A stretch of DNA of 64,000 nt. Source: Antedon bifida. Its lineage: Eukaryota; Echinodermata; Crinoidea; Comatulida; Antedonidae. Where the stretch lies: positions 8,937,501-9,001,500 of the forward strand of contig OY727096.1 in assembly GCA_963402885.1 (NCBI GenBank), in the 5' to 3' direction. The notes below the pieces were generated by a model, which did not search any database, was not told where the DNA came from, and worked only from the letters and a program-made list of their open reading frames with translations. Below are positions 27,101 to 43,960 of this stretch, in pieces; positions within the stretch are counted from its first letter, which is position 1, and each line of letters starts with the position of its first letter. Both the position numbers and the translations under genes were made by a program.

Positions 27101-29171
27101 TCTAGTCCGATCCTCATTAATATCATATAGACTTGGTTTTTCATCATCTTTAAGTTTCTAAAAATAGAATTGTTATTCATGTATCAAATTGGACAAATAT
27201 TTAATGTAAAACAATATAATTACCATAATAAAGATGCATGTGTTATAAACAATAACATGCATAACAATAAAATTTGCTTTGTCAAAAATGTACCGATTAG
27301 ACAAATAGAAGTCAAGAAGACGACCATGAATTATTTAATTTAAAGAAAAAAAATTTTAATTTTTTTTAACATTATTTTTAGGACTAGAATGCCGATTTAT
27401 AAATGATTTGCCTTTAAAATTATATTTTCATTGGGAAGTTAAACATATGCAAAACTTTATGTGACAAAAAAATGCGATTTGCCCATAATTATATGGACAT
27501 GATGATGTCATATCACTACCATGTTTGGGGATATCACTACCATATTTGGGCACATCACACATATTTTTTGTCAAACTAGTTTGATAGTGTAGACAGAGCT
27601 TAAAATTTGATTGCTTACCTCTAACTCATATAAACTGGAATCAAATGTTTCATCGTTGAAATATACATCCTCTATACTATTTATAACCTGAGAGGGATAA
27701 AATAAATGAAGCAATTAACATCTGTTGAACTGTGTATACCATACCTGTTTGCTACGTAAGCGGAAAGCGTTAGATTCCAAGTCTTATCACAAATCATTAC
27801 TGAATAGTAAAGTCAAGAAACACAAATCCACCACATTGCTAGCTATGAAGTTCTGGTTTCTATATAGAAATGGTTGCATTGTAGAGAACATTAGTATCTA
27901 CCTACCTCTGCTTCTGCTAGAGGGTCCGAAGCAATCTCCCTAGTATCCTGAAAAAGATATATAATATGTTATAAAACACTAATTTGAACAATTGGGAATT
28001 GTTTATTTTTTCATTTCAGTAAAATGTCCACACTTTCTTATAAGTATGGTATATCTTTATAATTATTCTGAGCGATAATGTTGAACGAAGCATGGAGAAA
28101 CAACAAACAAAATATGTACAAACAAAATTCAAAGATTATGTATTGTTTTGGACAAACCTTATACGTATAGACAGGCTCTGATTGGTCAGAACTTAAATCT
28201 TTATCTTCAGTTGAACTATAATCTTCACGACTTCTGTTAGTCTGTAGGTTAAAAAATGATTAACAATTGCAATATGCAATACCAGATAACTTCTGGGGAA
28301 TGCTAATGATGCCTCGCATAAACGGCTTGCCTCTCTGCTGCTCTTTGTGAACTATTCTGTTGGAATAATTCACAGTTTCTGGGGTCTGATTTTTAATTGG
28401 GAGAATTGTACTGTAAAATTCCATTGAATAAAATAAAAGTTCCTAGATGAATTCTACATCCTAATTGTTACCCGTTGCTGTTTATGTTTTGAGCAATTCC
28501 ATAAAGTTTATTATTAATATTAGCATAATATAGGCCTAGATCTCTAAAAACCTCTAAATAAAAAAACAGACACCCATGATTGGAATTGTGACACAATGCA
28601 AGCGATCTTGGCCTACTTTACTCATCAAGTGAGTGATCGAGTGTTCCAATCTATTTTTAAAACTGCTTTACAAATAATATATGAGTAGGCCTAGGCCTAT
28701 GGGCCTATTTATAGATAGGTATGGAAATTTAGCTAATAATACTAGCCTAGCCTACTATAACTATGGATGATGGTAATAAATATTATAAATAATTAAATAC
28801 CAGAGTATGCAGTAACTACAACTCCCACAATTATTCGAAGAGACTTCTTTATGAAGAGAGAATTTTATAGCCAGGCTATCTAGCCAAGGCAAGGTAGCTA
28901 GCCTACTATTTCTCTCATACCTAGCATAGGCCATAGATTTTGGCCTGTTTATTGACATATCACACACCTCTAGCAGGCTAGTATAGCAGCCAAGCCCAGC
29001 CTAGTTAGGCTAGGCCTAGCAAATGAACTTTTATTAATATCGATTTTCTGTTTATTATTGAATCGCATTGGACAATTTTTATTAAAACCTGTAATACCCC
29101 ATACACAATATATCGTATTGCATTTAATTGAAACTCACTTGTCTTGAAATCAAGGTCTTTATCTTCTTCAT
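12394..29171 (-). CDS. VPS50: Syndetin (VPS50), EARP complex subunit
   Basis: VPS50 replaces VPS54 in the GARP-like EARP tether, which acts in endosomal recycling. The 29 coding exons agree in phase and give 947 aa, close to the human 964. Exons: 29171-29139, 28241-28158, 27947-27906, 27687-27619, 27157-27080, 26444-26391, 24632-24562, 24086-23969, 23430-23395, 23272-23190, 22686-22644, 22501-22403, 22053-21913, 21426-21297, 20718-20627, 20210-20116, 19904-19806, 19158-18909, 18326-18214, 17806-17709, 17378-17260, 16736-16620, 16347-16250, 15740-15644, 15073-14915, 14500-14460, 13864-13784, 13041-12852, 12507-12394. Diagnostic blocks: [20 protein letters not shown] (from residue 196), [10 protein letters not shown] (271), [13 protein letters not shown] (410s), an acidic [13 protein letters not shown] loop (about 550) and [14 protein letters not shown] (850s). 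Residues about 40-320 match the Vps54_N region and the last 250 the Syndetin C-terminal domain. No disabling change is visible. Confidence 0.97.
13305..13617. mobile_element. Diverged TIR element, AAAGATGTATTGTCCC family (copy 1)
   Basis: Begins with AAAGATGTATTGTCCCCC, the left terminus shared with the element at 24660. The right end (CATCTTTAA near 13617) is degraded. It lies in a VPS50 intron. Confidence 0.55.
13996..14125. mobile_element. MITE, AGCTCTGTCTACACTATCAA family
   Basis: Inverse ends AGCTCTGTCTACACTATCAA and TTTGATAGTGTAGACAGAGC, flanked by TTA on both sides (3-bp duplication), length 130 bp. It is in a VPS50 intron. There are about eight copies in the window, some truncated. 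Confidence 0.85.
15221..15450. mobile_element. Diverged TIR element, AAAGATGTATTGTCCC family (copy 2)
   Basis: The left terminus AAAGATATATTGTCCCCTG is followed by interior sequence (CAAAAATTGGAT..., TAGTTAT, AAGTCAAT) that matches the interior of copy 1 in the opposite orientation. The right end is not clear. Confidence 0.5.
17985..18165 (-). repeat. tRNA-type SINE fragment
   Basis: Read on the minus strand, the head has tRNA-promoter-like blocks: an A-box-like TTAGACTAGCATG and a B-box-like GGGTTTCAAGAC. The body (CTCTCATTGCCTTGTACTTC, then ATTGGTCC) recurs on the plus strand near 30000-30150. It is in a VPS50 intron. Confidence 0.6.
18778..18832. repeat. Short dispersed repeat, CTCAACGTTTCGATCAATAT
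   Basis: The same block recurs in diverged form at about 23038-23095 (CTCTACGTTTTGATCAACAT...CGATCATCCAGG). Such terminal blocks belong to retroelement remnants in invertebrates, but I cannot assign the family. Confidence 0.45.
19485..19645. repeat. Dispersed repeat with GGACTATAAACCGTAGGTCC block
   Basis: Contains TGAGTCTTCTCAGATAAGGA, then CTATAAACCGTAGGTCC, then CAGTGTACACATCT. The same order, reversed, is at 21010-21165, and same-family copies lie near 32370-32500 and 38470-38560. Short CACACA tracts adjoin. Probably an old SINE; it is in a VPS50 intron. Confidence 0.6.
21005..21170. repeat. Dispersed repeat, inverted copy of the one at 19485
   Basis: Carries CCCCCCTACTTGTCTTGAAAG, GCTAGATGTGTACACTGGTC and CCTACGGTTTATAGTCCTTA, the reverse complement of the copy at 19.5 kb. 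The two copies flank VPS50 exons 15 to 17. Confidence 0.6.
23885..23950 (-). repeat. SINE head fragment with B box
   Basis: On the minus strand it contains CCTGGTTCGAATCCTGCACT, a tRNA B-box-like block preceded by an A-box-like stretch. No complete tRNA cloverleaf can be drawn, so this is a SINE head or tRNA remnant rather than a tRNA gene. Confidence 0.45.
24385..24442. repeat. SINE tail fragment (CAATGCGCTGTACAT)
   Basis: The block TATAAGCAAGCTATCAATGC with the following GCTGTACAT matches the tail of the SINE at 63570-63865. Only the tail is present. Confidence 0.55.
24751..25468. mobile_element. PIF/Harbinger-like element nested inside the TIR element
   Basis: The ends GACCCCATTTACACTTCA and TGAAGTGTAAATGGGGTC are exact inverse copies, flanked by TCA on both sides. 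The subterminal parts are GC-rich, with many GCCGGCC and CGGCCTCGGGC blocks, in sharp contrast to the AT-rich host. The centre encodes a Myb/SANT-like fragment on the minus strand. The 3-bp duplication plus the Myb/SANT frame support PIF/Harbinger. No DDE transposase is present, so it is a deletion derivative. Confidence 0.82.
24965..25198 (-). pseudogene. Myb/SANT-like transposon protein fragment
   Basis: The frame contains [20 protein letters not shown] followed by [20 protein letters not shown]. This is the typical start of a Myb/SANT-like DNA-binding domain, with Trp residues spaced in the first helix pair, as in the accessory protein of Harbinger transposons. After about 50 residues the similarity ends in element-end sequence, so the gene is truncated. 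It would have bound transposon ends; it is now a relic in a VPS50 intron. Confidence 0.72.
26240..26363. mobile_element. MITE, AGCTCTGTCTACACTATCAA family, 5'-truncated
   Basis: The right terminus TTTGATAGTGTAGACAGAGC followed by TTA is intact. The left end is lost. The interior CATATCACTACCATATTTG is repeated in tandem. Confidence 0.7.
26520..26906. mobile_element. MITE with ~65-bp inverted arms
   Basis: ATAGAGTTCTGTGGTGTGAC near the left end and GAACTCTAT near the right end are inverse copies; the pairing continues through GGCGCTGCATGGTTGCTAGC and CCAACCAAAA. AGTACT lies next to both ends and may be the target duplication, though the left boundary is not exact. It sits between VPS50 exons 5 and 6. 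Confidence 0.75.
27441..27600. mobile_element. MITE, AGCTCTGTCTACACTATCAA family
   Basis: The right end TTTGATAGTGTAGACAGAGC is followed by TAA. The left end is degraded (AAACTTTATGTGACAAAAAA). The interior CATATCACTACCAT unit is duplicated, as in the copy at 26240. Confidence 0.7.
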
Positions 29172-29836
29172 GTTTGCATTTGATAAAACAAACTGCGTAG
29201 CCTAAATTTAGAACAAACGCACTGATTTATTTCTCCGATACCGTTTTGGGCGGATTTCTCGGCGCAGTAGAGTACTTGAGCTTCAGTCAATTTTACGTGG
29301 CCTAGCCTAGCGATCGGAGAAGTTTAATGATATGAAGCGCCACAATTGCATTTTGCATAACGTGGTTGGTATATGGGACGTCCAAAGTGCCTTTAGCTTT
29401 GTTCTTTGATATTCAATGTTGTTGTATTACGGTTGTATATTCTTTTTTTTCAGTATTTCTAATAGACCTTATTACTACACATTATTTCCATAAAGGTTAG
29501 TAATATGTTTAAATGTTTTTAAATCAATAGCAACAACAAACTTGAAAATAGAGAAGAACATTTCATAGAAATAAATAAACAAAATATACACATTTATCCA
29601 CCATTTATGATAACATTTATTACAATTTGTTTATATTCAATCATATATTTTTCAATAGTTTTTATATTCAATGATATTAAATAATAAAATAGGGAATTCG
29701 TCATGGTCATTATTGCTATAAAAAATATATCCGGTAACTGAAAGTTTGGTTTAGTTTAAACACTTTTTAATTAATTTAATTTTTTTTTAATTTTTGTATA
29801 TTATCTTTATTTTCTACTACTTTTCTTTATTCATTG
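29172..29836. other. Intergenic DNA between ACAA1 3' end and VPS50 start
   Basis: Both genes are on the minus strand, so this 665-bp stretch must hold the VPS50 promoter and the ACAA1 3' untranslated end. A locally GC-richer patch at about 29220-29350 fits a TATA-less housekeeping promoter. AATAAA occurs on the minus strand at 29806-29811, about 26 bases beyond the ACAA1 stop. Confidence 0.5.
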
Positions 29837-35971
<6,135 letters not shown>

Positions 35972-36959
35972 TGTTTGTTATTGTTAAGTCCTGTAAAAGA
36001 ACAGTTTTACTTTTTATAGGATGTTGTACTCAGCTAGTAGATTGATTTCTTCGGGGGACGACGACGGAGTTCGTGAATGTGATGTTACGATAACAATAAA
36101 CATGATCTTTAAACCCAAAAAGGGGCGTGTTTTCTAATTTCAATTAAAAGAGCGCCGCATACGCCCGTAGGAGGCCTATAACTTTTTTCATGCATCATCG
36201 ACGATCACACAAACAAACAATGCTGCACATGTTTATTTTTGTTTGGATGGTTTTTGAAAAAGTTCAAGTAATAGTGTTATTATTAATATTAATATTTAGG
36301 TCATTCTTATACATGTATTATTAGTATAAACTTCAACATACAAGTAACGTACAATTCGGTAGGCGTAGAGGCTAGGCCCTACTACGTACTAGCTAGTACT
36401 ACTACTAGTACTAAACAAGTAAAATTAAACAAGGCAAAAAGACTCAGCAGGTCAGTCAGGAACCCTGGTGGGCCCAGCTAGCCTAGCAATACAATACAAT
36501 TGGATAGGCCTACTAAACTAGGCTATATAAGCTATATAAGACCTAATAGTACTATAGAGCTAGGCTATTTACGAGGACCTTTTGACACCTACTAGTAGTA
36601 TGGATATGTTAGCGGCTTATTAATAAATAATAAATAATTAATAGAGTAGGCGTATGTAGATCATCAGTGTCTAATTAATTAACCTGCTGAGGCTCTTCAT
36701 AATATAATTGCTAGCTGATGCAAACAAGCAAAGGCTAATTAATAAAGCCAGCAGTACCAAGAGTTAATTAAGTCTCTAGCTCCACTAGGCATAGTTAGTA
36801 GTAATATGGGACTAGATGTCATTGGTTATTGTTGGTTAGTTAATTTTATAGCTCCATGGTTTAGTTGTAAACAAACTCAAACCCTACAGTTCGGCCTAGG
36901 CATAACAATACACTTTTTCTATAGCATCAAAACTATTCTGAGCCCTAGAAGTTAGGACC
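35972..36959. promoter_or_regulatory. Divergent intergenic region between ACAA1 and the GRG-protein gene
   Basis: The two start codons face away from each other about 1 kb apart, so the region probably serves both genes. The part nearest ACAA1 (36040-36190) has several CpGs. The centre carries CTAGTACTACTACTAG-like short repeats. No TATA box is placed convincingly for either gene. Confidence 0.5.
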
Positions 36960-39900
36960 ATGTCAGACCCCAATAACGAGTCAAAATTATACTACCAACA
37001 ACCATTTAAAAGTTTATGTGGGTAAGTCGCACAAATTTTAATTAATAATAATAACAAATTTGGTAATGTTGAGAGGAAGAGTTGATTGATTGATTGATTG
37101 ATTGATTGATTTTATTCGATATTCATACACAAAAGTTAAAATATACAATGTACAAAAAGAATACCAGAATAACCCATTAAGTCGACAAATAAAAAGAGGT
37201 CACAGATCTTTGAAAGTTGCCAAGAATGCATTAAAATGCTATACAGTAAAACCCATCTTTTTTAGGACAATGTAACAAACGATAGGATATAATGAACAGG
37301 CATATGTTTTAACACTATGGCCAACACCTATTCAAAGGACACCCCTATTAAAGAGACATTGTGTTTCCACTGAAGGTGTCCCGTAATATGGGTTAGTAAT
37401 TAAATGACTGAAATTAGCACAAAGTAGATCTACTGCAGTAACATACATTTAAAAGATTGATACTCTACTAAAGCTTTGTCTACTCTATCAAACTTTATTT
37501 GACAACAAAATGTAATGTGCCCATATATGGACATGATGATGTCATATCACTACCATATTTGGGCACATCACATTTTTTTGTGAAACTAGTTTGATAGTGT
37601 AGACAGAGCTTTAGAGGAGTTTGCTTGAACATCAAAAGCTCATTTCATTTGCATCCTGTTCAGTTGGCATCGGCATAATAATATATATTATTTACCTCAA
37701 GACATTTTATTTTTTTAGGCCACCACAGTATGCTGGTGGAGGACATTATACCACAATTCCTGCCTCAAGCCAAGCTTTAAGACTACCTACAGAGCCTTCA
37801 AAAGCCTATCAGTATATCAATGAAAGACAAATACCAATTGGTAAGGCATCAATGTCAATTTACAGGAAAGATTCATTTGGGAGGCGAGAGTACATATCCA
37901 GCCTGGTCTCCTGAATTTCAGACAAATTTTAAATAAAATTGGTATAGTATAATATAATGTTCGGTTAATTTCAGAAAGTCATTTAATATTTTAAGCCCTC
38001 TTCTCCCGAGATCCACCAATTTGAGATGGTTATGTTTTCTTACAGATGAACTTGGTAACTCAAGACTCAAGTTAATTGGTCTTGGTAGAGGGTTCCTTAT
38101 GAAAAGACAGAATGTGATGTTTAACCAATTAGAAAGTGATATCAAAGTGTTGACTAGTTGTATTGAAAAAATACAAGCCAACTCGCAAAGTAAAACTGAA
38201 AATTTGGTAGAAGAACAGTATGATGAAATGAGTATGATGGTTAAACAGCTAGAAAAGGAAACTACTAAATCAGCTACTGATGACACCAAAACACTATCAA
38301 AACAAGGTAAAAACTTGGGAGTGCTTGTTTTCCCTGTTGAAGAGTTTTTCAGTGGATTCTACTGTGTCACACAAAACATATAAAAACATACATAACAAAT
38401 TTTGGAGGGGTTTGTTTCCCCTGTTCAGTGGATTTATTTCAGATTAGGTCCCTTGGTTACCACATACAGCAGCTGAGATGGACCAGTACACCAGGGTAAT
38501 CCCCCTACTTTTCCGAAAGATGCATTTGTACACTGGACCTTTAGTCCTTATCCTAGATGGAGAGCCTTGAACTTGTGCCAATTGTATTGCTATGCTTGGC
38601 CACATAACTTGACCATTATAGGAAAAAATATGTACATTGTATTTTATGGACACCTCATATTTGTTAGAAGATCTGTCAAAAGTTAACCCTCAATGTTTAA
38701 TTATTTTTAGATTTAAATCACAATAAACCAGCAAATATTGAGTTGGCTAAAAAGGTTGAGAACAAACAATCTAAAAGCACTGTTGTAAGTACTTTTATGT
38801 TTTAACAAAAAGCAATCTCACAGTTTGTTATTAATAGCTGCTTGTATCAAGCCCATAGCCAGGGGTTCGTTGGGCCTACCACTGGTTCCCAAACAAGTGA
38901 CCAGCAGTGAAAGTGCTAATAAATACAGTAGGTCAAACTTGTTTGAATTTTATGGCCAACACTGACAGCAGGCAAATTATATTTATCTAGCAGGAGTAGG
39001 CCTTAATCTACTTTTTCTTCAATTGTGTGCTTGCCCCTTTTTGTATGGAAAAAGAACCCCCCTGTAAAAATCTTGGATGCATTATGACCATTCTAGTATG
39101 GCAACCTTTTCATTTAGGCTGGGAGTGTTGGTCTTGGCAGAGGAGGAAACCCACAGAGCAGGCAACGTGAACGCAATTTATCAGATCAAAATGTTGGAGG
39201 GCTTGCTTGTCAAAGTACAGTCAAAGCTAACATTGTTTCACCAGAAAGTGTGAATGAAAAGAAGGGTAAATAAATGCAAATATAACAGTAAAAACCTTCC
39301 TCTGGTTTCGATTAGTTTTTAATATAGTTCATAAATTGTAAACCAGTAAAATAACTTATGTGTCAAGACAGTTTCGTCAAGCTGTCAGTTAGACTTTGTC
39401 AGTTGTGTGTTACGATGCTGATTGGACCCCAAAAATAATGTTTAAAAACCCGAAATTATTGAGTAACTGCTCACAGTGTAGTGGAGAAAGTCAAGGTGGT
39501 TGCTGAGGGTTGTGTATGCATTAGAAGCACTAGAATTCAATATTCCTTGGCTTATTGTCAATAAAACCAATCTGCTGATGATTTCTATAGGCCTACATAC
39601 CTACAAATTTGTGTTGGTATTATTGTACAATTAGGCCTACATCACAGTAGGGAAAAACTGACCATAATGCTAAATATAACAATGCAATTTAGGTATTCAA
39701 ATGTTATTTTGTAAAACATTTGCAAAATATAAACAAAATAAATTGCAAAACAACATTACAAACACTTTCTCAATAGCGACAATGTAATCTTTTAAAACAA
39801 TACATATTACTATGTCTTTTAATTTTATTTTTTAAGGTTTTAGCCCCAAGAAACAATCGGACATTATTCAAGGAGGTATTGAGCCTGACAAGGTACAGAG

Positions 39901-42542
39901 AAAAGCTACTAAAAGCCCTCCTGTAAGTGTATCTAAACTAACATGTTATGGTTTAATAAATGCATTTTACAGTATGCTATTTCACTGTGCACTGTATATG
40001 ATCTACTTGCGTTGATCCCTTTGCAGCTCTTAACAAAGCTATTGGATTGGGTGTAGGTAAAGTGTCAGAGCCAAGCTAAAACCTCCCGCTTCTTTCACTC
40101 TACCCTTCATATTTTGACCAGACTATACCCATTCCCTCTCTCTCACCTATAAGGTCAATATTAACCATTTATGCCTTTCTGGATGAAAAAAATTGCACTG
40201 AATTGTAAACATTACAACAAGTAATGTTGTAATTTTTTTTTCTTTTATGTATTTATATTGTTTCGTCTGTAAATGCAGATATTTGCCCTTGATGGCATCA
40301 GTAGTGAATACAAATTGAATTGGATACAATTTAAAGTAGAACTGAGGATAAATTAGGGTGCATTACTAGTGTGGTAACACTATTTTCAGGCTAGATGTGT
40401 GGGTTATGGTAGAGGAGGAAATCCACAGACCAGGCAACGTGAACGCAGTCTGATGAGAACACCTGTAGGAGGGCTTGTTTGTCAAAGTGCACAAGTTAAA
40501 GGTTCTAACATTGTGTTAAGCTCTATCTACACTATCAAACTGTATGTGACAAAAAAAAATGTAATGTGCCCATTGGACATGATGATGTCATGTCACTACC
40601 ATATTTTGGCATATCACACTTTTTTTGTCAAAATAGTTTGTTAGTGTAGATGGAGCTTTCCAAAAAGTGATAAGAAAAATGATGGGTAAATGATTACAGA
40701 CAATAACGAGTGAAATTAGTATTAGGCCTACATGGTTGGGTGAGGTTTGTGTTATGATTAGACAATAAATACCAATATTTGGTACCTTTATTCTATATTA
40801 TTCTGTTGCATTCAAAGGCAAAGTAGGAACTAATTCACAAATACATTCCTTCTTATTTAAACATTTTAACAGGTGATCAAATATGCAAATCAGACCACAG
40901 ACAATAGACCACACATCACATTATTATGCCCGTAGTGTAGTGATGGATCCTTGGATAAAATTGCAATAGAAAATGATTCAACATAGGTTTTTTTTTACCT
41001 TTAAAATATTCATACTTAAATTCTACTAATTTATTAATTAATTTTACTGTTAATTTACTTCAAGTGACAGTTAAAAGTGAAATGCCAGACAAAGCATGCC
41101 ACCAAGAAGTAAGTAATAGTATTGTTTCATGTAGTAATTAAATAACAACTATTTCTCTGCCTAATTTTATTTTTAAATTTATGTTTATGACTTTTTGATG
41201 CAGAGTTATCCCGTACAACAATATATTATTTAGTATTATTTATAGGTGGATTATATAGATCTGAAAAATTGTTTAAAAATTGCATTCTTGTAGACAAACA
41301 TGATGAAATTAGAAACTAAATTCCATTATTTATGGAAAGATTATGTAGATCTTAAAATGCTATATAACCATAATATTCTCATGTTTGTCCTTTTAAGGAA
41401 TCTAAAGAAGATTCTGAAAAGAAACTTTTCAGAAAGCTCACCAAGAAACTAAATGCAGTAAGTTGATAAAAAAATAAAATACTAGTTCAATAATAGTCTA
41501 AATATGATTTATATTCTAAAGCTCTGTCTACACTATCAAACAACAACAAACTAGTTTGGCAAAAAAAGGTGTGGTGTGCCAAAATACGGTAGTTATATGA
41601 TGTCATTGTGTCCATATGTGAACATCACATTAAGTTTGGTAGTGTAGACAGAGATTTATGTATAGGAATTTTTTCTTCATACAGATTGAGATGCTAAAAC
41701 TCTGTCTACACTATCAAACTAGTTTGACAAAAAGTGTGATGTGCCGAATATGGTTTTAACATGACATCGTGTCCATATATGGGAACATCACATTAAGTTT
41801 GGTAATGTAGACAAAGCTTTATCTATTGGACTTGTTATGTTCACACAGATTGAGAGACTTAGAATGAAAAGAAAACAGGGAGAAAAACTTACAAAAGAGG
41901 AGGTACGTATATTTAAGATAAGAGAATTTTTTTTTTTTAAATACATTTTTAAAATGATATATGGGTGCAGCAATTGAATTAAAATATTTCATTGTTAGTA
42001 TTATTCATATAAATTTATAATAGCATGCTACAAAGGAGGCTATTGTTTAGTACTAGTAGAGGGAGTGCTCAGTAAATTTCCTTTCTCTTTTTTTATCACC
42101 TCATTCATTTCAAAATCAAATTACATATTAATAAAAGGAATTAAAATGGTTAATACTAATAGGATCTAGAATAATAGCATTGCTAATCGTATATAGGCCC
42201 TGACCTAAACTAGATATGTAGGCTTTTCCCTGCTTTCAATATTACACACATTATACCATTTTATTGTTTAAATGTTGAGTCTTCTGCCATATTTAATATA
42301 ACAAGATTAGCATTTTGTATTATGTCACAAAAAACAAGATTGAATTGATTTGATATAAATCTTATCATTTGATTGAATTATTGCATTGATCGTCTTTTGG
42401 AGAATTTTAACAAAACTATTCCGTTTTATAAATGGTCAATTGATATTTCATATAAATCTTTGATTATAAAATTATATTTTTACAGGAACAGAAGATAAAG
42501 TTGAGAGCCTTAATAAAGAGAGAGCTAGCATGTTTAAGCTAA
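36960..42542 (+). CDS. Unrecognised GRG-motif protein with PYM/eIF2A-like C-terminus
   Basis: Eleven exons were traced: 36960-37021, 37719-37840, 38046-38306, 38711-38784, 39118-39265, 39837-39922, 40390 to an unclear end, 41065-41108, 41398-41457, 41849-41902, 42486-42542. It starts MSDPNNESKLYYQQPFKS. GRG motifs occur in exons 3 (LIGLGRGF), 5 (GLGRGGNPQSRQRER) and 7 (GYGRGGNPQTRQRER); such motifs are often arginine-methylated and bound by Tudor domains. Exon 3 has a Glu/Lys-rich probable coiled coil. The tail (KKLNAIERLRMKRKQGEKLT... to the stop) is a basic helix pattern like the C-termini of PYM1 and eIF2A, which contact ribosomes. Exon pairs 4-5 and 6-7 are tandem copies. Exon 7 holds a MITE that brings a stop; skipping exon 7 would also give a stop in exon 8, so how this gene is spliced now is unresolved. 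I do not recognise the family. Confidence 0.7.
37082..37111. repeat. TGAT tetranucleotide microsatellite
   Basis: About seven units of TGAT in intron 1 of the GRG-protein gene, followed by a TTTATTCGAT block. Confidence 0.85.
37472..37610. mobile_element. MITE, AGCTCTGTCTACACTATCAA family
   Basis: Left end AGCTTTGTCTACTCTATCAA, right end TTTGATAGTGTAGACAGAGC, flanked by TAA and TTA. It lies in intron 1 of the GRG-protein gene, about 110 bases before exon 2. Confidence 0.85.
38470..38560. repeat. Dispersed repeat, same family as 19485
   Basis: Contains GACCAGTACACCAGGGTAAT, CCCCCTACTTTTCCGAAAGA and ACTGGACCTTTAGTCCTTAT. It is in an intron of the GRG-protein gene. Confidence 0.5.
40519..40657. 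mobile_element. MITE inserted in coding exon 7 of the GRG-protein gene
   Basis: The left end AGCTCTATCTACACTATCAA and right end (GTTAGTGTAGATGGAGCT) are inverse copies with mutations, flanked by TTA and TTC. Coding similarity to exon 5 runs up to the left end (GGLVCQSAQVKGSNIV) and resumes after the right end (CCAAAAAGTGAT..., then GGTAAATGA, the same donor context as exon 5). So the element sits inside the exon. Confidence 0.85.
41520..41654. mobile_element. MITE, AGCTCTGTCTACACTATCAA family, reversed orientation
   Basis: Left end AGCTCTGTCTACACTATCAA, right end GGTAGTGTAGACAGAGAT, flanked by TAA and TTA. It is in intron 9 of the GRG-protein gene, only about 45 bases before the next copy. 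Confidence 0.8.
41698..41818. mobile_element. MITE, second adjacent copy
   Basis: Left end AACTCTGTCTACACTATCAA, right end TGGTAATGTAGACAAAGCT, followed by TTA. Same orientation and interior as the copy at 41520. It ends about 30 bases before exon 10. Confidence 0.78.
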
Positions 42543-43960
42543 TTTGTTAGATAGACGAGCAATGCTCTTTCGCCCTGTGCTCAGATCTTCAATATAGGCC
42601 TACAACTGTAGGTCGGGTGCCTTTATTTGTTTATGACATTAAAAGAAAAATTAAAGAAGAAAATGCTATTATTTATATAAAAGATTTAAGTTCTAGTTTA
42701 GAAAAGATTGAATTATTTTAAAGAACTTTTTATATGTTAGAAAAAAAGGACATGAATCATGTGTAGGTTTATTTGTTTATTATACTGATTAGAAATATTG
42801 AGAAAAAAAATTCTTAATTCCTTTAATAAATATAATTCTTTAAAAATTGTTGTAAAAGTCCGGACAAAACTGGTTGACAAAGATATTGTTCTAATTTCTC
42901 GCCACCAACTTGTTAAAACTTTCGTGCACAGTGTGGGAAGTTTATATATATATACATGGCCTTGGGTGTTTATGGTATAAAAGTTTGGTTTTTGCATATT
43001 CATGTTCATTTGCCTAACCCTCTTTCTGTTACGTACGTTTAGTAATTGAGGACATTATTTACCACTCCTTTTTGATTGACATGGAAATCAAATGATCGAA
43101 TTAGAAAACCACAACTATTCACTGTTAAAAACAAAAGGGTAGTGTAATGTTTTTTTTATTAGCTGTGAAAATGTTCGATTCCCACCAAAAAAAGAGTTAA
43201 CTAATGGAAATCAACGTTTCGATGAGTTTTCGGAACATTTCCTCCTCTTTTGGCAAAACAATAGGCGCATACCTCTTTTTTATGATGCCATACTCGTGAA
43301 GTTATCGTTATTGTTTATATTAGTATATTAAACAATGTTTTTTATATTTTCCGTGCATGTTCCTACTTTACTGTTTTACCATATGTATTTTTTCAAATTA
43401 AAATTTGTTTAAAAGATGGTATTTTAATTGGTTTTAATTTGTATTGATACATACATTAATATAAATGGAAGCAGAAACCGTTTCATAATACACAAAATCG
43501 TGCAAATCTGTTGCATAATTTTTCTCCCTAACATCGATATTATTTCAGTTTTACACGTCTTGTATTGCCAACCTAAACGAATGTGCATCCGTCTACCAAC
43601 GCAACATTAACCTTTGAATATTAGATTTACCTCTCACCGTTATTATATTTCTAATGACTTGCCTCCCTGTCCAACCTTGTTTTTATTGCAATTTATAGCA
43701 TACTGTATGTTTATATTTCACTGCGAAGACACATTTTATTCCATTTTACGTTTTACCCAATTACCCTGAATATGTCTATTTTTGTTTATAATCATACACG
43801 ATGAATTGTCTTTACCGTAGACCTACCCAACCGAGGGAGTGCCTCAATATATCTTTTCCGCTGTCTTTCCCTTTTAAAAAAAAGTGTTGACACATGCTTT
43901 TTTCCTTGTTGGTTCTTGTTTTTTTTTGTTAGCTATGTATGAATCAATTATTCATTGGGT
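42543..43960. other. 3' flank of the GRG-protein gene and upstream flank of lectin 1
   Basis: AT-rich, with AATAAA-like signals near 42830. A block near 43200 (TCAACGTTTCGATGAGTTTT) resembles the short repeat at 18778. No gene is supported; the open frames here lack splice context or domains. Confidence 0.45.

Noticed and set aside
40390-40644. Reading the GRG-protein exon 7 straight into the MITE as the natural C-terminus
   Set aside because: Possible in principle, but coding similarity to exon 5 resumes after the MITE and later exons keep phase, so the MITE end is unlikely to be the original terminus.
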